From positions 1,985,501 through 2,049,500 of the forward strand of contig NZ_CP083539.1 in assembly GCF_025144335.1 (NCBI RefSeq): a stretch of DNA of 64,000 nt, in the 5' to 3' direction. Positions 9,912 to 18,715 of this stretch are shown here, piece after piece; position 1 is the first letter of the stretch; every line of letters begins with the position of its first letter. The position numbers were made by a program, and so were the translations under genes. The notes below the pieces were generated by a model. That model saw nothing but the letters and a program-made list of their open reading frames with translations. It was not told where the DNA came from and did no database searches. Source of the stretch: Jannaschia sp. W003 (lineage in GTDB: Bacteria; Pseudomonadota; Alphaproteobacteria; Rhodobacterales; Rhodobacteraceae).

Positions 9912-10708
9912 GCGGGCACCGGGTCGGCGAGCAACGCACGGGTCGCGGCCTCGACGTCGGCCTGCCGCATGAGGCTCTCACCGATCAGGAAGGTCCGGGC
10001 GCCGTGGCGGGCCATGTCGGCGAGGTCCGCCGGGGTGGAGAGGCCGCTCTCAGCGACGAGCAGGCGGTCCGCGGGAATGCGGGCGGCGAGGTCGCGCGTC
10101 GTCTGAAGATCGGTCTCGAAGGTGTTGAGATTGCGGTTGTTCACGCCGACGAGCGCCGAGTCGAGGCGCAGCGCGCGGGTCAGCTCGGCGCCGTCGTGGA
10201 CCTCGATTAACGCGTCCATGCCCCACCGGCGGGCGGCGGCGACCAGCGCCTCGGCCTCCGCATCCGACACGCTGGCCATGATGACGAGGATGCAGTCGGC
10301 CCCGAGGCTGCGCGATTCCGCGACCTGCCACGGGTCGTAGAGGAAGTCCTTGCGGATCACCGGCAGCGCGGTGGCGGCGCGGGCGGCGACGAGGAAGTCC
10401 TCGTGACCCTGGAAGCTGGGCGCGTCGGTCAGCACCGAGAGGCAGGCCGCGCCGCCCGCCTCGTAGGCGCGGGCGAGGGCGGGCGGGTCGAAGTCGGCCC
10501 GGATCAGACCCTTTGACGGGCTGGCCTTCTTGATTTCCGCGATAAGCGCGTAGCCGTCCGCGGCGCGGGCGCGCAGGGCGGCCTCGAAGGGGCGCACGGG
10601 GGGAGCGGCCGTGGCTGCCTTCTCGATCTCGGCGAGGGGGCGGGCGGCCTTGCGGGCGGCCACCTCCTCCAGCTTGTAGGCGCGGATGCGCTCGAGGATC
10701 GTGCTCAT
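9908..10708 (-). CDS. trpC: Indole-3-glycerol phosphate synthase
   Basis: Closes the indole ring from carboxyphenylamino-deoxyribulose phosphate, the fourth step of tryptophan synthesis. The 266-residue TIM barrel has [55 protein letters not shown] and [10 protein letters not shown], all family signatures. Start is the ATG at [12 protein letters not shown], whose bases overlap the trpD stop (ATGA); an in-frame ATG 17 codons upstream would lie inside trpD and is not needed. No fused TrpF domain is present. Confidence 0.96.
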   Translation of the reverse strand: MSTILERIRAYKLEEVAARKAARPLAEIEKAATAAPPVRPFEAALRARAADGYALIAEIKKASPSKGLIRADFDPPALARAYEAGGAACLSVLTDAPSFQGHEDFLVAARAATALPVIRKDFLYDPWQVAESRSLGADCILVIMASVSDAEAEALVAAARRWGMDALIEVHDGAELTRALRLDSALVGVNNRNLNTFETDLQTTRDLAARIPADRLLVAESGLSTPADLADMARHGARTFLIGESLMRQADVEAATRALLADPVPA

Positions 10709-11727
10709 GCGTCGGCCTCCTCGCGGCTCAGGGCGGCGAGGCGGCGGACCTTGTCCCACGCCGCGCCGTCGTCGATGGACTTCGCCGCCATCTGCACGCC
10801 GTCGCCCAGTTCCGCCACCCGGCCCGCGACCACGAGGGCCGCGGCGGCGTTCAAGAGCACCGCGTCCCGGTAGGCACTCGCCTTTCCGTCCATCAGCGCG
10901 CGGAAGGCCAGGCCGTTGGCCTCGGGCTCGCCGCCGACGATGCTCTCGAAGGAGTGGGTGGGAAGGCCGGCGTCACCCGGGCGGATGGTGCGCTCGGTCA
11001 CGGCGCCGCCCCGCAGCTCCGCCAGATGCGTGGGTCCGGCGATCGAGATCTCGTCGGTGCCGTCGCTCCCGTGAACCAGCCAGGCCGCCTCGGATCCGAG
11101 CGACTGGAGCACCTCGGCCATGGGCCGGATCAGTGCGAGCGAGTAGGCCCCCGTGAGCTGCCGCTTCACCCCGGCGGGGTTGGTGAGCGGGCCGAGGGCG
11201 TTGAACACCGTGCGGGTGCCCAGCTCGCCGCGGACGGGCATGACGTGCTTCGTGGCGGGGTGATGCATCGGCGCCATCATGAAGCAGATGCCGCAGTCGC
11301 GCAGCGCGCGGGAGGCGAAGGCCGCGTCGCGCATGACCTCGATGCCCATCTGCCCCAGCACGTCGGCGGCGCCCGACTTCGACGACAGGTTGCGGTTGCC
11401 GTGCTTGGCCACCGGCACGCCGCAGCCCGCCACCACGAAGGCGGCGGCCGTCGAGATGTTGAGCGTGCCCTTGCCGTCGCCGCCGGTGCCGACGATGTCG
11501 ATGGCGCCCTCGGGGGCCTCCACGCGTCGCATGCGTGCGCGCATGGCCGAGGCTGCGGCGGCGATCTCCTCGACGGTCTCGCCGCGCACGCGCAGGGCCA
11601 TGAGGAAGCCCGCGATCTGGGCCGGGGTCGCGTCGCCCTCGAAGAAGGCGGCGAAGGCCTCCTCGGCCTCGGCGCGGGCGAGGGGCCGCTCGGCGGCGGC
11701 GGCGATCAGGCGCTTGATGTCGGTCAT
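10705..11727 (-). CDS. trpD: Anthranilate phosphoribosyltransferase
   Basis: Transfers phosphoribose from PRPP to anthranilate. The 340-residue protein has the [14 protein letters not shown] phosphate-binding loop, [17 protein letters not shown], the ARP-binding MAPMHHPA, and LGPLTNPAG. Its ATG overlaps the trpG stop by four bases (ATGA), and its stop overlaps the trpC start in the same way, so expression is coupled. It is a stand-alone enzyme, not fused to TrpG. Confidence 0.96.
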   Translation of the reverse strand: MTDIKRLIAAAAERPLARAEAEEAFAAFFEGDATPAQIAGFLMALRVRGETVEEIAAAASAMRARMRRVEAPEGAIDIVGTGGDGKGTLNISTAAAFVVAGCGVPVAKHGNRNLSSKSGAADVLGQMGIEVMRDAAFASRALRDCGICFMMAPMHHPATKHVMPVRGELGTRTVFNALGPLTNPAGVKRQLTGAYSLALIRPMAEVLQSLGSEAAWLVHGSDGTDEISIAGPTHLAELRGGAVTERTIRPGDAGLPTHSFESIVGGEPEANGLAFRALMDGKASAYRDAVLLNAAAALVVAGRVAELGDGVQMAAKSIDDGAAWDKVRRLAALSREEADA

Positions 11728-12311
11728 GCGGGCGCCGCGGCGAGGTCGAGGAACCGGCGGATCATCGCGTGGCCGTGGGCCGACGCGATGCTCTCGGGGT
11801 GGAACTGCACGCCGTGGATCGGCAGGTTCTCGTGGCGCAGGCCCATGATCGTGCCGTCGTCGAGCCGGGCGTTCACGCGCAAGTCCGCGGGAAGCGTGTC
11901 CGGGTCCACCACGAGCGAGTGGTATCGCGTGGCCTCGAACCGCTCGGGCAGGCCCTCGAAGACCCCGGTGCCGTCGTGACTCAGGCTGCCGAGCTTGCCG
12001 TGGACGATCTCGCGCGCCCGCACGATCCGCCCCCCGAACGCCTGACCGATGGCCTGGTGGCCGAGGCAGACGCCCAGCAGCGGCGTGCCCGCGTCGGCGC
12101 AGGCGTGCACGGCGTCGAGGCAGATGCCCGCGCGGTCCGGGTCGCAGGGGCCGGGGCTGAGCAGCACCGCCGCGGGGCGCAGCGCCAGCGCCTCGGCGGC
12201 GGACATCTCGTCGTTGCGGATCACGTGCACCTCGACGCCGCTTTCGGCGACGTAGTGCACAAGGTTCCAGGTGAAACTGTCGTAGTTGTCGATCAGCAGT
12301 AGCACGGCCAC
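11724..12311 (-). CDS. trpG: Anthranilate synthase glutamine amidotransferase subunit
   Basis: Supplies ammonia from glutamine to TrpE for anthranilate formation. The 195-residue class I amidotransferase has [15 protein letters not shown] at the start, SPGPCDP, the nucleophile Cys82 in [10 protein letters not shown], and the His/Glu pair in VQFHPESI. Translation begins at GTG. It leads the trp-moa unit on this strand; only 124 bases separate it from the divergent deacetylase gene. The partner trpE is not in the window. An assignment as PabA, which some bacteria share with TrpG, cannot be excluded. Confidence 0.94.
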   Translation of the reverse strand: MAVLLLIDNYDSFTWNLVHYVAESGVEVHVIRNDEMSAAEALALRPAAVLLSPGPCDPDRAGICLDAVHACADAGTPLLGVCLGHQAIGQAFGGRIVRAREIVHGKLGSLSHDGTGVFEGLPERFEATRYHSLVVDPDTLPADLRVNARLDDGTIMGLRHENLPIHGVQFHPESIASAHGHAMIRRFLDLAAAPA

Positions 12312-12435
12312 ACCCCATCCGGGCCATGCGAGCCGGGGGGTTCCGCTGCGCGAGGCCGGGCTATAGATGGACGGGCCCGCGGGGCGGGGTCAACCACCCC
12401 CGCGCGCGGAACGTCTGGCGACGGGGGACCACCGG

Positions 12436-14463
12436 ATGATGATCAGAAGCATCGCACTCGGCGGAGCCAGCGCCGCCGGACTCGCCGTGCTGCTCGTGGG
12501 CGCGGTGGCGCTCGTCGCCCCGCCGCCGCCCCGCGGCGGCACGGAAGCGGCGATGCCGCCGCGCACCGACCCGCAGACCCCGCGCACCGCCGAGTTCGGC
12601 CAGCTCTCGGGCGAAGGCGCCGCGGTCCTGCCCCGGTCGGACGCGCCCTCGACCCTCGGCACGGAGCCGCCGGCGGCGGGCGACGCGGTTGCCCCCGATG
12701 CGCCGAACCGCGGCGACCGCAGCGCCCGCGCGCCCGACGTGGTGGCGGCGCTGGAAGGCGTGCGGCCCCCCGGGGGCGGCGACGAGGCGCCGGAGCTGCG
12801 TGCCGCGGCGCCGTCGGACGGGATGCCCGCCACCTTCGCGCGCCCCGGCGCGGACGCCCCGGGCGCGGACGCGGGCGAGACCGCCGACGACGTCGTTCAG
12901 CGGACCGTGCCGATCCTCGACCCCGAGGCGGAGGCCGAAGCCGACGGCACGCCGCGCGCGGGCACGGACGCACCCGAAGCGGTGGCGTTGGGCCCCGACG
13001 ACGCGGAGCCCGCCGCTCCCTCGGCCGACACCGCGGTCGCCCTTCAGGCTGCACCCGGCGGGATCGGCGCGGAAGCCGACCCCGAGCCGTCCTTTGCCCG
13101 AACAGGCGGCGACGGTTCCGCGATCGTGGCGAACGTGGAGACGCCGGGCCGTACCGCGCCCTCCGCATCCGAGGACGTGCCCGCCGCGCCAGCCGCGGAG
13201 GCGGACGCCGCCCCGGTGGCCGCGACGGTCCCCCTCGCGCCCGCCGCCTCCGACGCGGCCGCCGCGCCGGGTCCGCAGGAAGACACGACGGAGCCCTCCG
13301 CGCCGGCGGTGGCGTCGTTCGAGGTGGCCGTGCTCGCGCCGGCCCCGGTCGGCCCCGCGCCCGAAGGCGAAGGCCCGGTCGCGACCTCCGCCGACGCGCC
13401 GGTCGAGGCAGGCGACCGACCGGACGCTCTCGATCCCGCCCCCGCGGACGTGGCGCCCGTCAGTTCCACATCGGCCAGCCTTGCGGACTCGCCCGCGACC
13501 GCGGCTCCGGGTCTCGCAGCGCCGTCCGACAGCGCACGGGGCGAGGAGTTCGCGGTCCGCGCCGACGAAGCGCCCGCCCCGGACGCCGCGCGCCCCGAAG
13601 CCCCGGACGCGGCGGACCCCGAGCCGACGCCGCCCTCCGCCGAACCGGCGCCGGCGCGCACCGCGAGCGTCGTCGCACCGCGTCCACGCCCCGAGGCGGA
13701 TGCTGGCGCGGTCGCGGACGTGCCGGTCGAAGGGACGGCGGACGCCGCCCCCACGCCGTCCGAGCCCGTCGAGGCGGCCAGCGGCGGTGGCGAAACCGGC
13801 GAGGGCGCCGGCGAAGACGACCCGGACCGCCCCGCGATCCAGCGCTACGCCGGCGCCTTCGACGGGGCCGACGGGCGACCCCTCTTCGCGGTGGTGCTCG
13901 TGGACGACGGCACGGGCGTGGAGCCCGAGGCGCTCGCGGCCTTCGACTTTCCCGTGACTTTCGCCATCGACCCCGCGCTGCCCGACGCCGCCGCGCGCGC
14001 AGCGGTCTACCGCGAGGCCGGCCACGAGGTCGCGCTTCTCGGCAGCGCGATGCCCCCCGGCGGCGATGCGGACGCCCTGCGCGCCGTGGGGGACGCCCTC
14101 CCCGAGACCACGGCGCTCGTCGACGCGCCGGACGGCCGGGTGGGGGAGGGCAGCGCCCTGCCGGCGCTCGCCGAAGCCGGGCGCGGCCTCCTGGCGCCTC
14201 CGGGCGCGGACGTCGCCGCGGCGGAGCAGGCGGGCGTGCCCGCCGCCACCGCCTACCGCGTGCTGGACGACGACGACCAGCGGTCGTCGGTGATCGCCCG
14301 GTTCCTCGACCGCGCGACCTTCGAGGCCGAGGAGGACGGCACCGTGGTGGTCGTGGGACGGACCCGGCCCGAGACGGTGACGGGCCTCTACTCCTGGGCG
14401 CTGGGGCGTCGGGCGGAGGTGGTGCAGCCGGCCCCGCTGTCGGCGGTCCTGCTGGCCCCCTGA
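12436..14463 (+). CDS. Divergent polysaccharide deacetylase family protein with long disordered linker
   Basis: A 675-residue protein with an N-terminal membrane anchor (about 4-26, Ala/Leu/Val-rich), a very long Ala/Pro/Asp/Glu-rich linker (about 30-465) and a C-terminal domain (about 466-675) resembling the divergent polysaccharide deacetylases (Polysacc_deac_2, YibQ-like). Visible in that domain are AVVLVDDGTG, FPVTFAIDP, GHEVALLG, and the closing part that assigns a single date-like helix before YSWALGRRAEVV. Start is one of two adjacent ATG codons. It probably acts at the periplasmic face of the envelope, the linker spanning towards peptidoglycan; this is inference. It is divergent from trpG, a neighbourhood common in Rhodobacteraceae. 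Confidence 0.8.
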   Translation: MMIRSIALGGASAAGLAVLLVGAVALVAPPPPRGGTEAAMPPRTDPQTPRTAEFGQLSGEGAAVLPRSDAPSTLGTEPPAAGDAVAPDAPNRGDRSARAPDVVAALEGVRPPGGGDEAPELRAAAPSDGMPATFARPGADAPGADAGETADDVVQRTVPILDPEAEAEADGTPRAGTDAPEAVALGPDDAEPAAPSADTAVALQAAPGGIGAEADPEPSFARTGGDGSAIVANVETPGRTAPSASEDVPAAPAAEADAAPVAATVPLAPAASDAAAAPGPQEDTTEPSAPAVASFEVAVLAPAPVGPAPEGEGPVATSADAPVEAGDRPDALDPAPADVAPVSSTSASLADSPATAAPGLAAPSDSARGEEFAVRADEAPAPDAARPEAPDAADPEPTPPSAEPAPARTASVVAPRPRPEADAGAVADVPVEGTADAAPTPSEPVEAASGGGETGEGAGEDDPDRPAIQRYAGAFDGADGRPLFAVVLVDDGTGVEPEALAAFDFPVTFAIDPALPDAAARAAVYREAGHEVALLGSAMPPGGDADALRAVGDALPETTALVDAPDGRVGEGSALPALAEAGRGLLAPPGADVAAAEQAGVPAATAYRVLDDDDQRSSVIARFLDRATFEAEEDGTVVVVGRTRPETVTGLYSWALGRRAEVVQPAPLSAVLLAP

Positions 14464-14470
14464 CCGGCCC

Positions 14471-15289
14471 CTAGCGCAGCTCCGGCAGCTCGATCTGCGC
14501 GACCTGCTCCGCGATCGGCGCGACCGACAGGGGATGGATCTCGGCGGCGTGCTCCACCGGATCGCCGATCGGGCTCCAGCGGTGGTTCTTGTAGATCTCC
14601 AGCGCCCGGAACGCCGCCTTGTAGCCCATCTTCGGGGAGCCCGGCACCCAGTAGCCGAGGTAGACGTAAGGCAGGCCCGCGGCGCGGGCGATCTCGATGT
14701 GATCGAGGATCACGTAGGTGCCGAGCGAGCGGCGCCCGGCTCCGGGGTCGTAGAACGAGTAGACCATGGACAGCCCGTCATCGAGCACGTCCGTCAGGCA
14801 CACGCCCACGAGGGCGGGGCCATCCTCGGCCTCGTCGTCCCAGTACTCGATCACGCGGGTTCGGATCGGGGTCTCCTCGACCATGGCGGCGAACTCGAAC
14901 ACGTCCATGTCGGCCATGCCGCCGTCGCCGTGCCGGGCCTCGAGGTAGCGGCGGAACAGGGCGTACTGCTCGTCGGTGGCCCACGGCGAGTTCACCTCGC
15001 GGCGCAGGCCGCGGTTGCGGGCGGCGATCCGCCGCTGGGTGCGCCCAGGCTCGTGCGCCCCGACCACGATGCGCGCGGACAGGCAGGCCGAGCAGTCCGC
15101 GCAGGAGGGCCGGTAGAGCACGTTCTGCGAGCGTCGGAAGCCCTGCTTCGACAGCTTGTCGTTCAAGTCCGCGGCGCCCGATCCCTGGAGGGCCGTGAAC
15201 AGCTTCCGCTCGCGCCGCCCGTCGAGATACGGGCAGGGCTGCGGCGCCGTCACGTAGAACTGCGGCGTCAGCGGCAGGCTGTGTCGCAT
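14471..15289 (-). CDS. bpt: Aspartate/glutamate leucyltransferase (Bpt; arginyltransferase family)
   Basis: Adds leucine from Leu-tRNA to proteins starting with Asp or Glu, marking them for ClpS/ClpAP degradation by the N-degron pathway. At 272 residues it matches the Bpt/Ate1 family. Features are the N-terminal [13 protein letters not shown], the cysteine cluster [41 protein letters not shown] and [17 protein letters not shown]. The start is the ATG at [10 protein letters not shown]; an in-frame ATG 21 codons upstream lies in the terminator region and is less likely. Whether leucine or arginine is transferred cannot be read directly; leucine is the norm for this bacterial subfamily. Confidence 0.92.
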   Translation of the reverse strand: MRHSLPLTPQFYVTAPQPCPYLDGRRERKLFTALQGSGAADLNDKLSKQGFRRSQNVLYRPSCADCSACLSARIVVGAHEPGRTQRRIAARNRGLRREVNSPWATDEQYALFRRYLEARHGDGGMADMDVFEFAAMVEETPIRTRVIEYWDDEAEDGPALVGVCLTDVLDDGLSMVYSFYDPGAGRRSLGTYVILDHIEIARAAGLPYVYLGYWVPGSPKMGYKAAFRALEIYKNHRWSPIGDPVEHAAEIHPLSVAPIAEQVAQIELPELR

Positions 15290-15362
15290 CGGGTCTCCGG
15301 TCGCGTCCGAGGGATCGGACCCAGACTTGTGCATGCCCGCCGCACCCGTCAACGCCTAAATC

Positions 15363-15389
15363 GGCGCGCCCCGCGGGAGGGGGCGCGCC
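15363..15389 (-). terminator. Hairpin after the RDD gene
   Basis: Perfect 10-bp arms GGCGCGCCCC and GGGGCGCGCC with a 7-base loop lie 34 bases beyond the RDD stop on the minus strand, followed by a short TTT. Probable terminator between the RDD gene and bpt. Confidence 0.6.
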
Positions 15390-15422
15390 GGCCGGATCAT
15401 GCCGCCGCGGGGGGCGGGGGCG

Positions 15423-15875
15423 TCAGTCGGGGCGGTTGATGGCCGCGGTGCCGAGCACGAGGTCGGTCAGGCCCTGGCGTCGCTCGGTCGCCAGCATCGC
15501 CACCACGGAGGCCAGCGCGGGCAGGAGCATGAAGCTCACCGAGGCGTAGTAGCCGCCGACGTGCAGCACCGAGGTCATGCCGTCGAGCCGCTCGCCGCGC
15601 GCGTCGCGCAGCTCGATGCCGAACAGGCGCATGCCCAGCGTGGCGGAGCGGCTCGTCAGGGTCGCCACCCGGTAGAGCCCACCCACGGCCAGCACCACGA
15701 AGGGCCACATCAGGATGCCCACGCCCAGCGTCAGGATGCCGGCGAGCAGGCTCATGAGGGTGATGATTAGCGCGTCCACCACCCAGGCGAGACCGCGCTT
15801 CACCACCACGCCCTCGTAGAACTCCGGCTGGTCGTGAGGGGAGGGCAGGGCGGTGTGATGGTCGAGAAGGGTCAT
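15423..15875 (-). CDS. RDD-family membrane protein
   Basis: A 150-residue protein of the RDD family. The Arg-Asp signature is VVKRGLAWVVDALIIT at about residues 24-39, and three membrane segments follow (about 30-55, 60-75, 105-130). The typical TLGMRLFGIELRD motif sits between the second and third. The function of RDD proteins is mostly unknown; some act in ion or small-molecule transport. It lies 58 bases after the DUF2852 gene on the same strand, so the two may be co-transcribed, and a hairpin follows its stop. Confidence 0.85.
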   Translation of the reverse strand: MTLLDHHTALPSPHDQPEFYEGVVVKRGLAWVVDALIITLMSLLAGILTLGVGILMWPFVVLAVGGLYRVATLTSRSATLGMRLFGIELRDARGERLDGMTSVLHVGGYYASVSFMLLPALASVVAMLATERRQGLTDLVLGTAAINRPD

Positions 15876-15933
15876 CGCAGGGCTCCGTGTCGGGGTGGCG
15901 GTGGGGGCGCCCCGGCATGGGGCGCCCTCGGGA

Positions 15934-16335
15934 TCAGGCGACTTCGCGCGCGTCGTCGTCGCCGCGGGGCTTCGACTGCTCGTCCATGAACTGGTCGAAC
16001 TCGGCCTTGTCCTTGGCCTCGCGCAGGCGCTGGAGGAACTCCTCGAAGGCGCGCTGCTCGTCTTCCAGACGGCGCAAGGTGGCCTCCTTGTAGCTGTCGA
16101 AGGCGGCGTTTCCGGTGCCGCCCATCCGGCTCACGGACCGGACCGCGCCGCGGCCGAGCGACCACTTGCCGCTCATGGTCATGTAGAGCACGAAGGCCAG
16201 TCCGACGGGCCAGAACAGGATGAAGCCGAGCACCATGGCGGCGATCCAGGCGCCCCGGCCGCGGGCGTCGAGCCAGCTTTCGGCGCGGGACAGGAAGGCG
16301 CCGGGGCGTCCGGCGAAGGCGGGGGCGGATTGCAT
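15934..16335 (-). CDS. DUF2852 family small membrane protein
   Basis: A 133-residue protein matching the DUF2852 family of Rhodobacterales. One membrane segment is clear (about 28-52, IAAMVLGFILFWPVGLAFVLYM), followed by a highly charged, probably coiled-coil tail (about 75-125, rich in Glu, Arg and Lys) ending in the pattern EFDQFMDEQ. No enzymatic motif is visible and the function is unknown. A perfect 7-bp palindrome lies 30-48 bases upstream and could be an operator. The next gene downstream, RDD, may share the transcript. Confidence 0.82.
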   Translation of the reverse strand: MQSAPAFAGRPGAFLSRAESWLDARGRGAWIAAMVLGFILFWPVGLAFVLYMTMSGKWSLGRGAVRSVSRMGGTGNAAFDSYKEATLRRLEDEQRAFEEFLQRLREAKDKAEFDQFMDEQSKPRGDDDAREVA

Positions 16336-16364
16336 GGGTCTCTCCTCGGTTGCGGTTCGGGTCG

Positions 16365-16383
16365 ATGTGAATGCTCTTCACAT
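16365..16383 (-). promoter_or_regulatory. Inverted repeat ATGTGAA-N5-TTCACAT, possible operator
   Basis: Perfect 7-bp arms around a 5-base spacer, 30 bases before the DUF2852 ATG. A further TTTCACAT half-site lies at about 16443-16451. The AT-rich, symmetric form at promoter distance is typical of a dimeric regulator's binding site; the regulator is not identifiable. Confidence 0.5.
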
Positions 16384-16951
16384 GAAGGGAGATGGGAGCG
16401 CCCGGTGGGCCCTGCAAGGGGCGGGGGCGAAAAAGTTAACGACTTTCACATAGCAAGCGGTTCGGCGTTTGAGATCAGGGGGTTGGGCGATTCGGACAGT
16501 CGCCGGGGCCGGGTTCAGGAGGGGGGCGCCCCCCGTGCACCCCCCGTACACCCCCCGTGCAGACGGGCGTCGAACGGGGCCGGGACGTTAACCTCTGTTG
16601 CAGCGGACCGCGGGAGGCGGAGCGGGGTGGGGGTCAAGGGGGAGGCATTCGCCGCGAGGAACGCGAAGGCCCGCTCTGCGGGACAAAGGAGAAATTCGTC
16701 GCGGGCAGGTTAAACGTCTGCTTCCACGAAATAATGATTGCCCGTTTCTCCGGGAGGGGCAGACTTCCGCTGCAAGGTTTGCACGCCGCTATATCCTGTG
16801 CGCCGAAAGCATGCTTGAATGAGCGCTAGGATGGGCCGGTACGTGATCGTGAACGCATGGCAGTCGCAGTTACGCCGCACCTCCCAAGTGCATACTGATT
16901 GCTGGATCGCCGCGCTTTGGGATGTGGCGGCGATACCGTCGGGGGGGAAGC
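16384..16951. other. Gene-free, lower-GC intergenic region with a short tandem repeat
   Basis: No coding frame looks real here: the open frames are short and of random composition. At 16529-16561 there are three tandem 11-bp units of CCCCCCGTGCA (the middle unit has one change), preceded by a GGGGGG-CG-CCCCCC palindrome at 16521-16534. From about 16670 the base composition falls well below that of the neighbouring genes, and this continues through the acyl-CoA synthetase gene. The part just before 16952 should contain that gene's promoter, but no convincing -35/-10 pair is claimed. Confidence 0.6.
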
Positions 16952-18574
16952 ATGACGACCAGGCAAACCTATGCTGCGGCACGCGATGATTTCGATTTGG
17001 CGGAAATCGATACCACTTTCGAAGGCAGTTTCTCGGATGGTGTGAATGCCTGTATCGAGTGTTGTGATCGACATGTCGGCAGCGGTCGTGCGGCCCTCAA
17101 CTGGATCGGGTCGGATGGCGGGTCGCGATCGGTCTCGTATGACTACCTCCAGGAACAATCCGCCCGTTTCGCCAACGTGCTCAAGGCACAGGGTGTGGGA
17201 CCGGGCGACCGCGTCGCCTGCCTGCTGCCGCGGGTGCCGGAGCTTTTGGTGACCATGCTGGGTACGCTGCGCGCAGGCGCCGTGTATCAGCCTCTGTTTA
17301 CGGCTTTTGGCCCCTCGGCCATCGAGCAACGTCTCGCAGGATCAGAAGCGAAACTGATCGTGACGGATGCTGCGAACCGACCCAAGCTGGACGACGTCCA
17401 GAACTGCCCGACCGTCGTGTCTATTTCAGACCCCCGGGAAACGGACCTCGATTTCCGGGCGACGCTGGAGGGGCAATCGAGTGAGTTCGCGCCGGTCCGT
17501 TTGCGCGGCGACGACTTGTTCCTCATGCTGTTCACCAGCGGGACGACGGGCGCGCCGAAGGGGGTCGGCGTGCCGCTCAAGGCGCTGCGCGCTTTTCGAG
17601 GTTACATGACCCATGGCCTCGATCTTCGCCCTGACGACCGCTTCTGGAACATCGCCGATCCGGGATGGGCCTATGGGCTCTATTATTCGGCGATCGGCCC
17701 TCTGTTGCTGGGCAATACCACTACGTTTCAGGAAGCAGGGTTTTCCGTCGAAGCGACGTGCAGGATCATCCGCGAGCACAACATCACGAATTTCGCGGCT
17801 GCACCGACCGTCTACCGATTGCTGAAAGCGGCCGGCGATGAAACGGTCGACGCGCTCAGGGGCCAACTCCGCGTCGCCTCCAGCGCGGGCGAGCCTTTGA
17901 ACGCCGAAGTCATCCGCTGGTTTCGGGAGGAACTCGGGGTCCCGCTGCACGACCAATACGGGCAGACGGAAGTCGGCATGGTCATGATGAACCATCACGG
18001 TATCGATCATGACGTGCGGCCCGGCAGCGCGGGGCTGGCGACGCCCGGCTTTCACCTCGCCGTTCTGGATGAGGACGGGGCCGAGGTCCCCGATGGAAGC
18101 CCCGGCAATCTGGCCGTGGACATGACGCGGTCGCCGCTGTTTTCCTTTCTCGGTTATTGGGGACGTGAAGGCGAGGATTGGACCGGCGACTACTTCCTGA
18201 CGGGCGATACCGTGGAGCGGCATGAAGCGGGTGATTTCAGTTTCGTCGGTCGTTCCGACGACATCATTTCATCTGCCGGGTATCGCATCGGTCCCTTCGA
18301 CGTGGAAAGCAGCCTGATCGAGCATCCCGCAGTGCTGGAGTCCGCGGTCGTCGGCAAACCGGATGCAGAGCGCGGGCATATCGTCAAAGCGTTCGTGGTG
18401 CTCGGCAAGGGGAGCGAGCCCACGGATGATCTGTCGGAGGAATTGCGGCTACATGTTCGGAACAGGCTCGGCGCCCATGCCTACCCGCGAGAGATCACGT
18501 TCGTGGACGCCTTGCCCAAGACACCGAGCGGGAAGGTTCAGCGGTTCTTGCTGCGCGAAAATCGAGCCGGGTGA
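16952..18574 (+). CDS. AMP-dependent acyl-CoA synthetase (medium-chain ACSM-like)
   Basis: Activates a carboxylic acid to its CoA thioester through an acyl-AMP intermediate. The 540-residue protein has the ANL-superfamily motifs in order: LFTSGTTGAPKGVGVP (about 193-208), YGQTEVGM, YFLTGDTV, GRSDDIISSAGYRIGPFDVES and the catalytic-Lys end PKTPSGKVQRFLLR. The layout resembles acetyl/propionyl/butyryl-CoA synthetases of the ACSM type, but the substrate cannot be read. The start at MTTRQTYA has a GGGGG-AAG ribosome-binding site. Base composition is clearly lower in GC (57% in one 60-base line counted, 17761-17820) with T- and A-ending codons unlike its neighbours, suggesting recent acquisition. 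It stands alone between two minus-strand genes. Confidence 0.88.
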   Translation: MTTRQTYAAARDDFDLAEIDTTFEGSFSDGVNACIECCDRHVGSGRAALNWIGSDGGSRSVSYDYLQEQSARFANVLKAQGVGPGDRVACLLPRVPELLVTMLGTLRAGAVYQPLFTAFGPSAIEQRLAGSEAKLIVTDAANRPKLDDVQNCPTVVSISDPRETDLDFRATLEGQSSEFAPVRLRGDDLFLMLFTSGTTGAPKGVGVPLKALRAFRGYMTHGLDLRPDDRFWNIADPGWAYGLYYSAIGPLLLGNTTTFQEAGFSVEATCRIIREHNITNFAAAPTVYRLLKAAGDETVDALRGQLRVASSAGEPLNAEVIRWFREELGVPLHDQYGQTEVGMVMMNHHGIDHDVRPGSAGLATPGFHLAVLDEDGAEVPDGSPGNLAVDMTRSPLFSFLGYWGREGEDWTGDYFLTGDTVERHEAGDFSFVGRSDDIISSAGYRIGPFDVESSLIEHPAVLESAVVGKPDAERGHIVKAFVVLGKGSEPTDDLSEELRLHVRNRLGAHAYPREITFVDALPKTPSGKVQRFLLRENRAG

Positions 18575-18715
18575 AATCCGAGAGATTGCGCGACCTGCAT
18601 TGCCCCGCCAGTCGCAAATAGCAGTCGTCTGAGGTTGGCGCGGCATTGGGTGAGATGGGCCCGGAGCGGACATTCGCCGCGCAGCGCACGAACGTCCGCC
18701 CCGAACCGAAAACCC

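Noticed and set aside
16434..16438. TTAAC strings in the 16384-16951 gap as CtrA sites
   Set aside because: Three TTAA occurrences were checked (about 16434, 16588, 16708); none has a partner at seven-base spacing.
16529..16561. CRISPR-like repeat
   Set aside because: Only three direct 11-bp units without spacers, and no cas genes; a simple tandem repeat.
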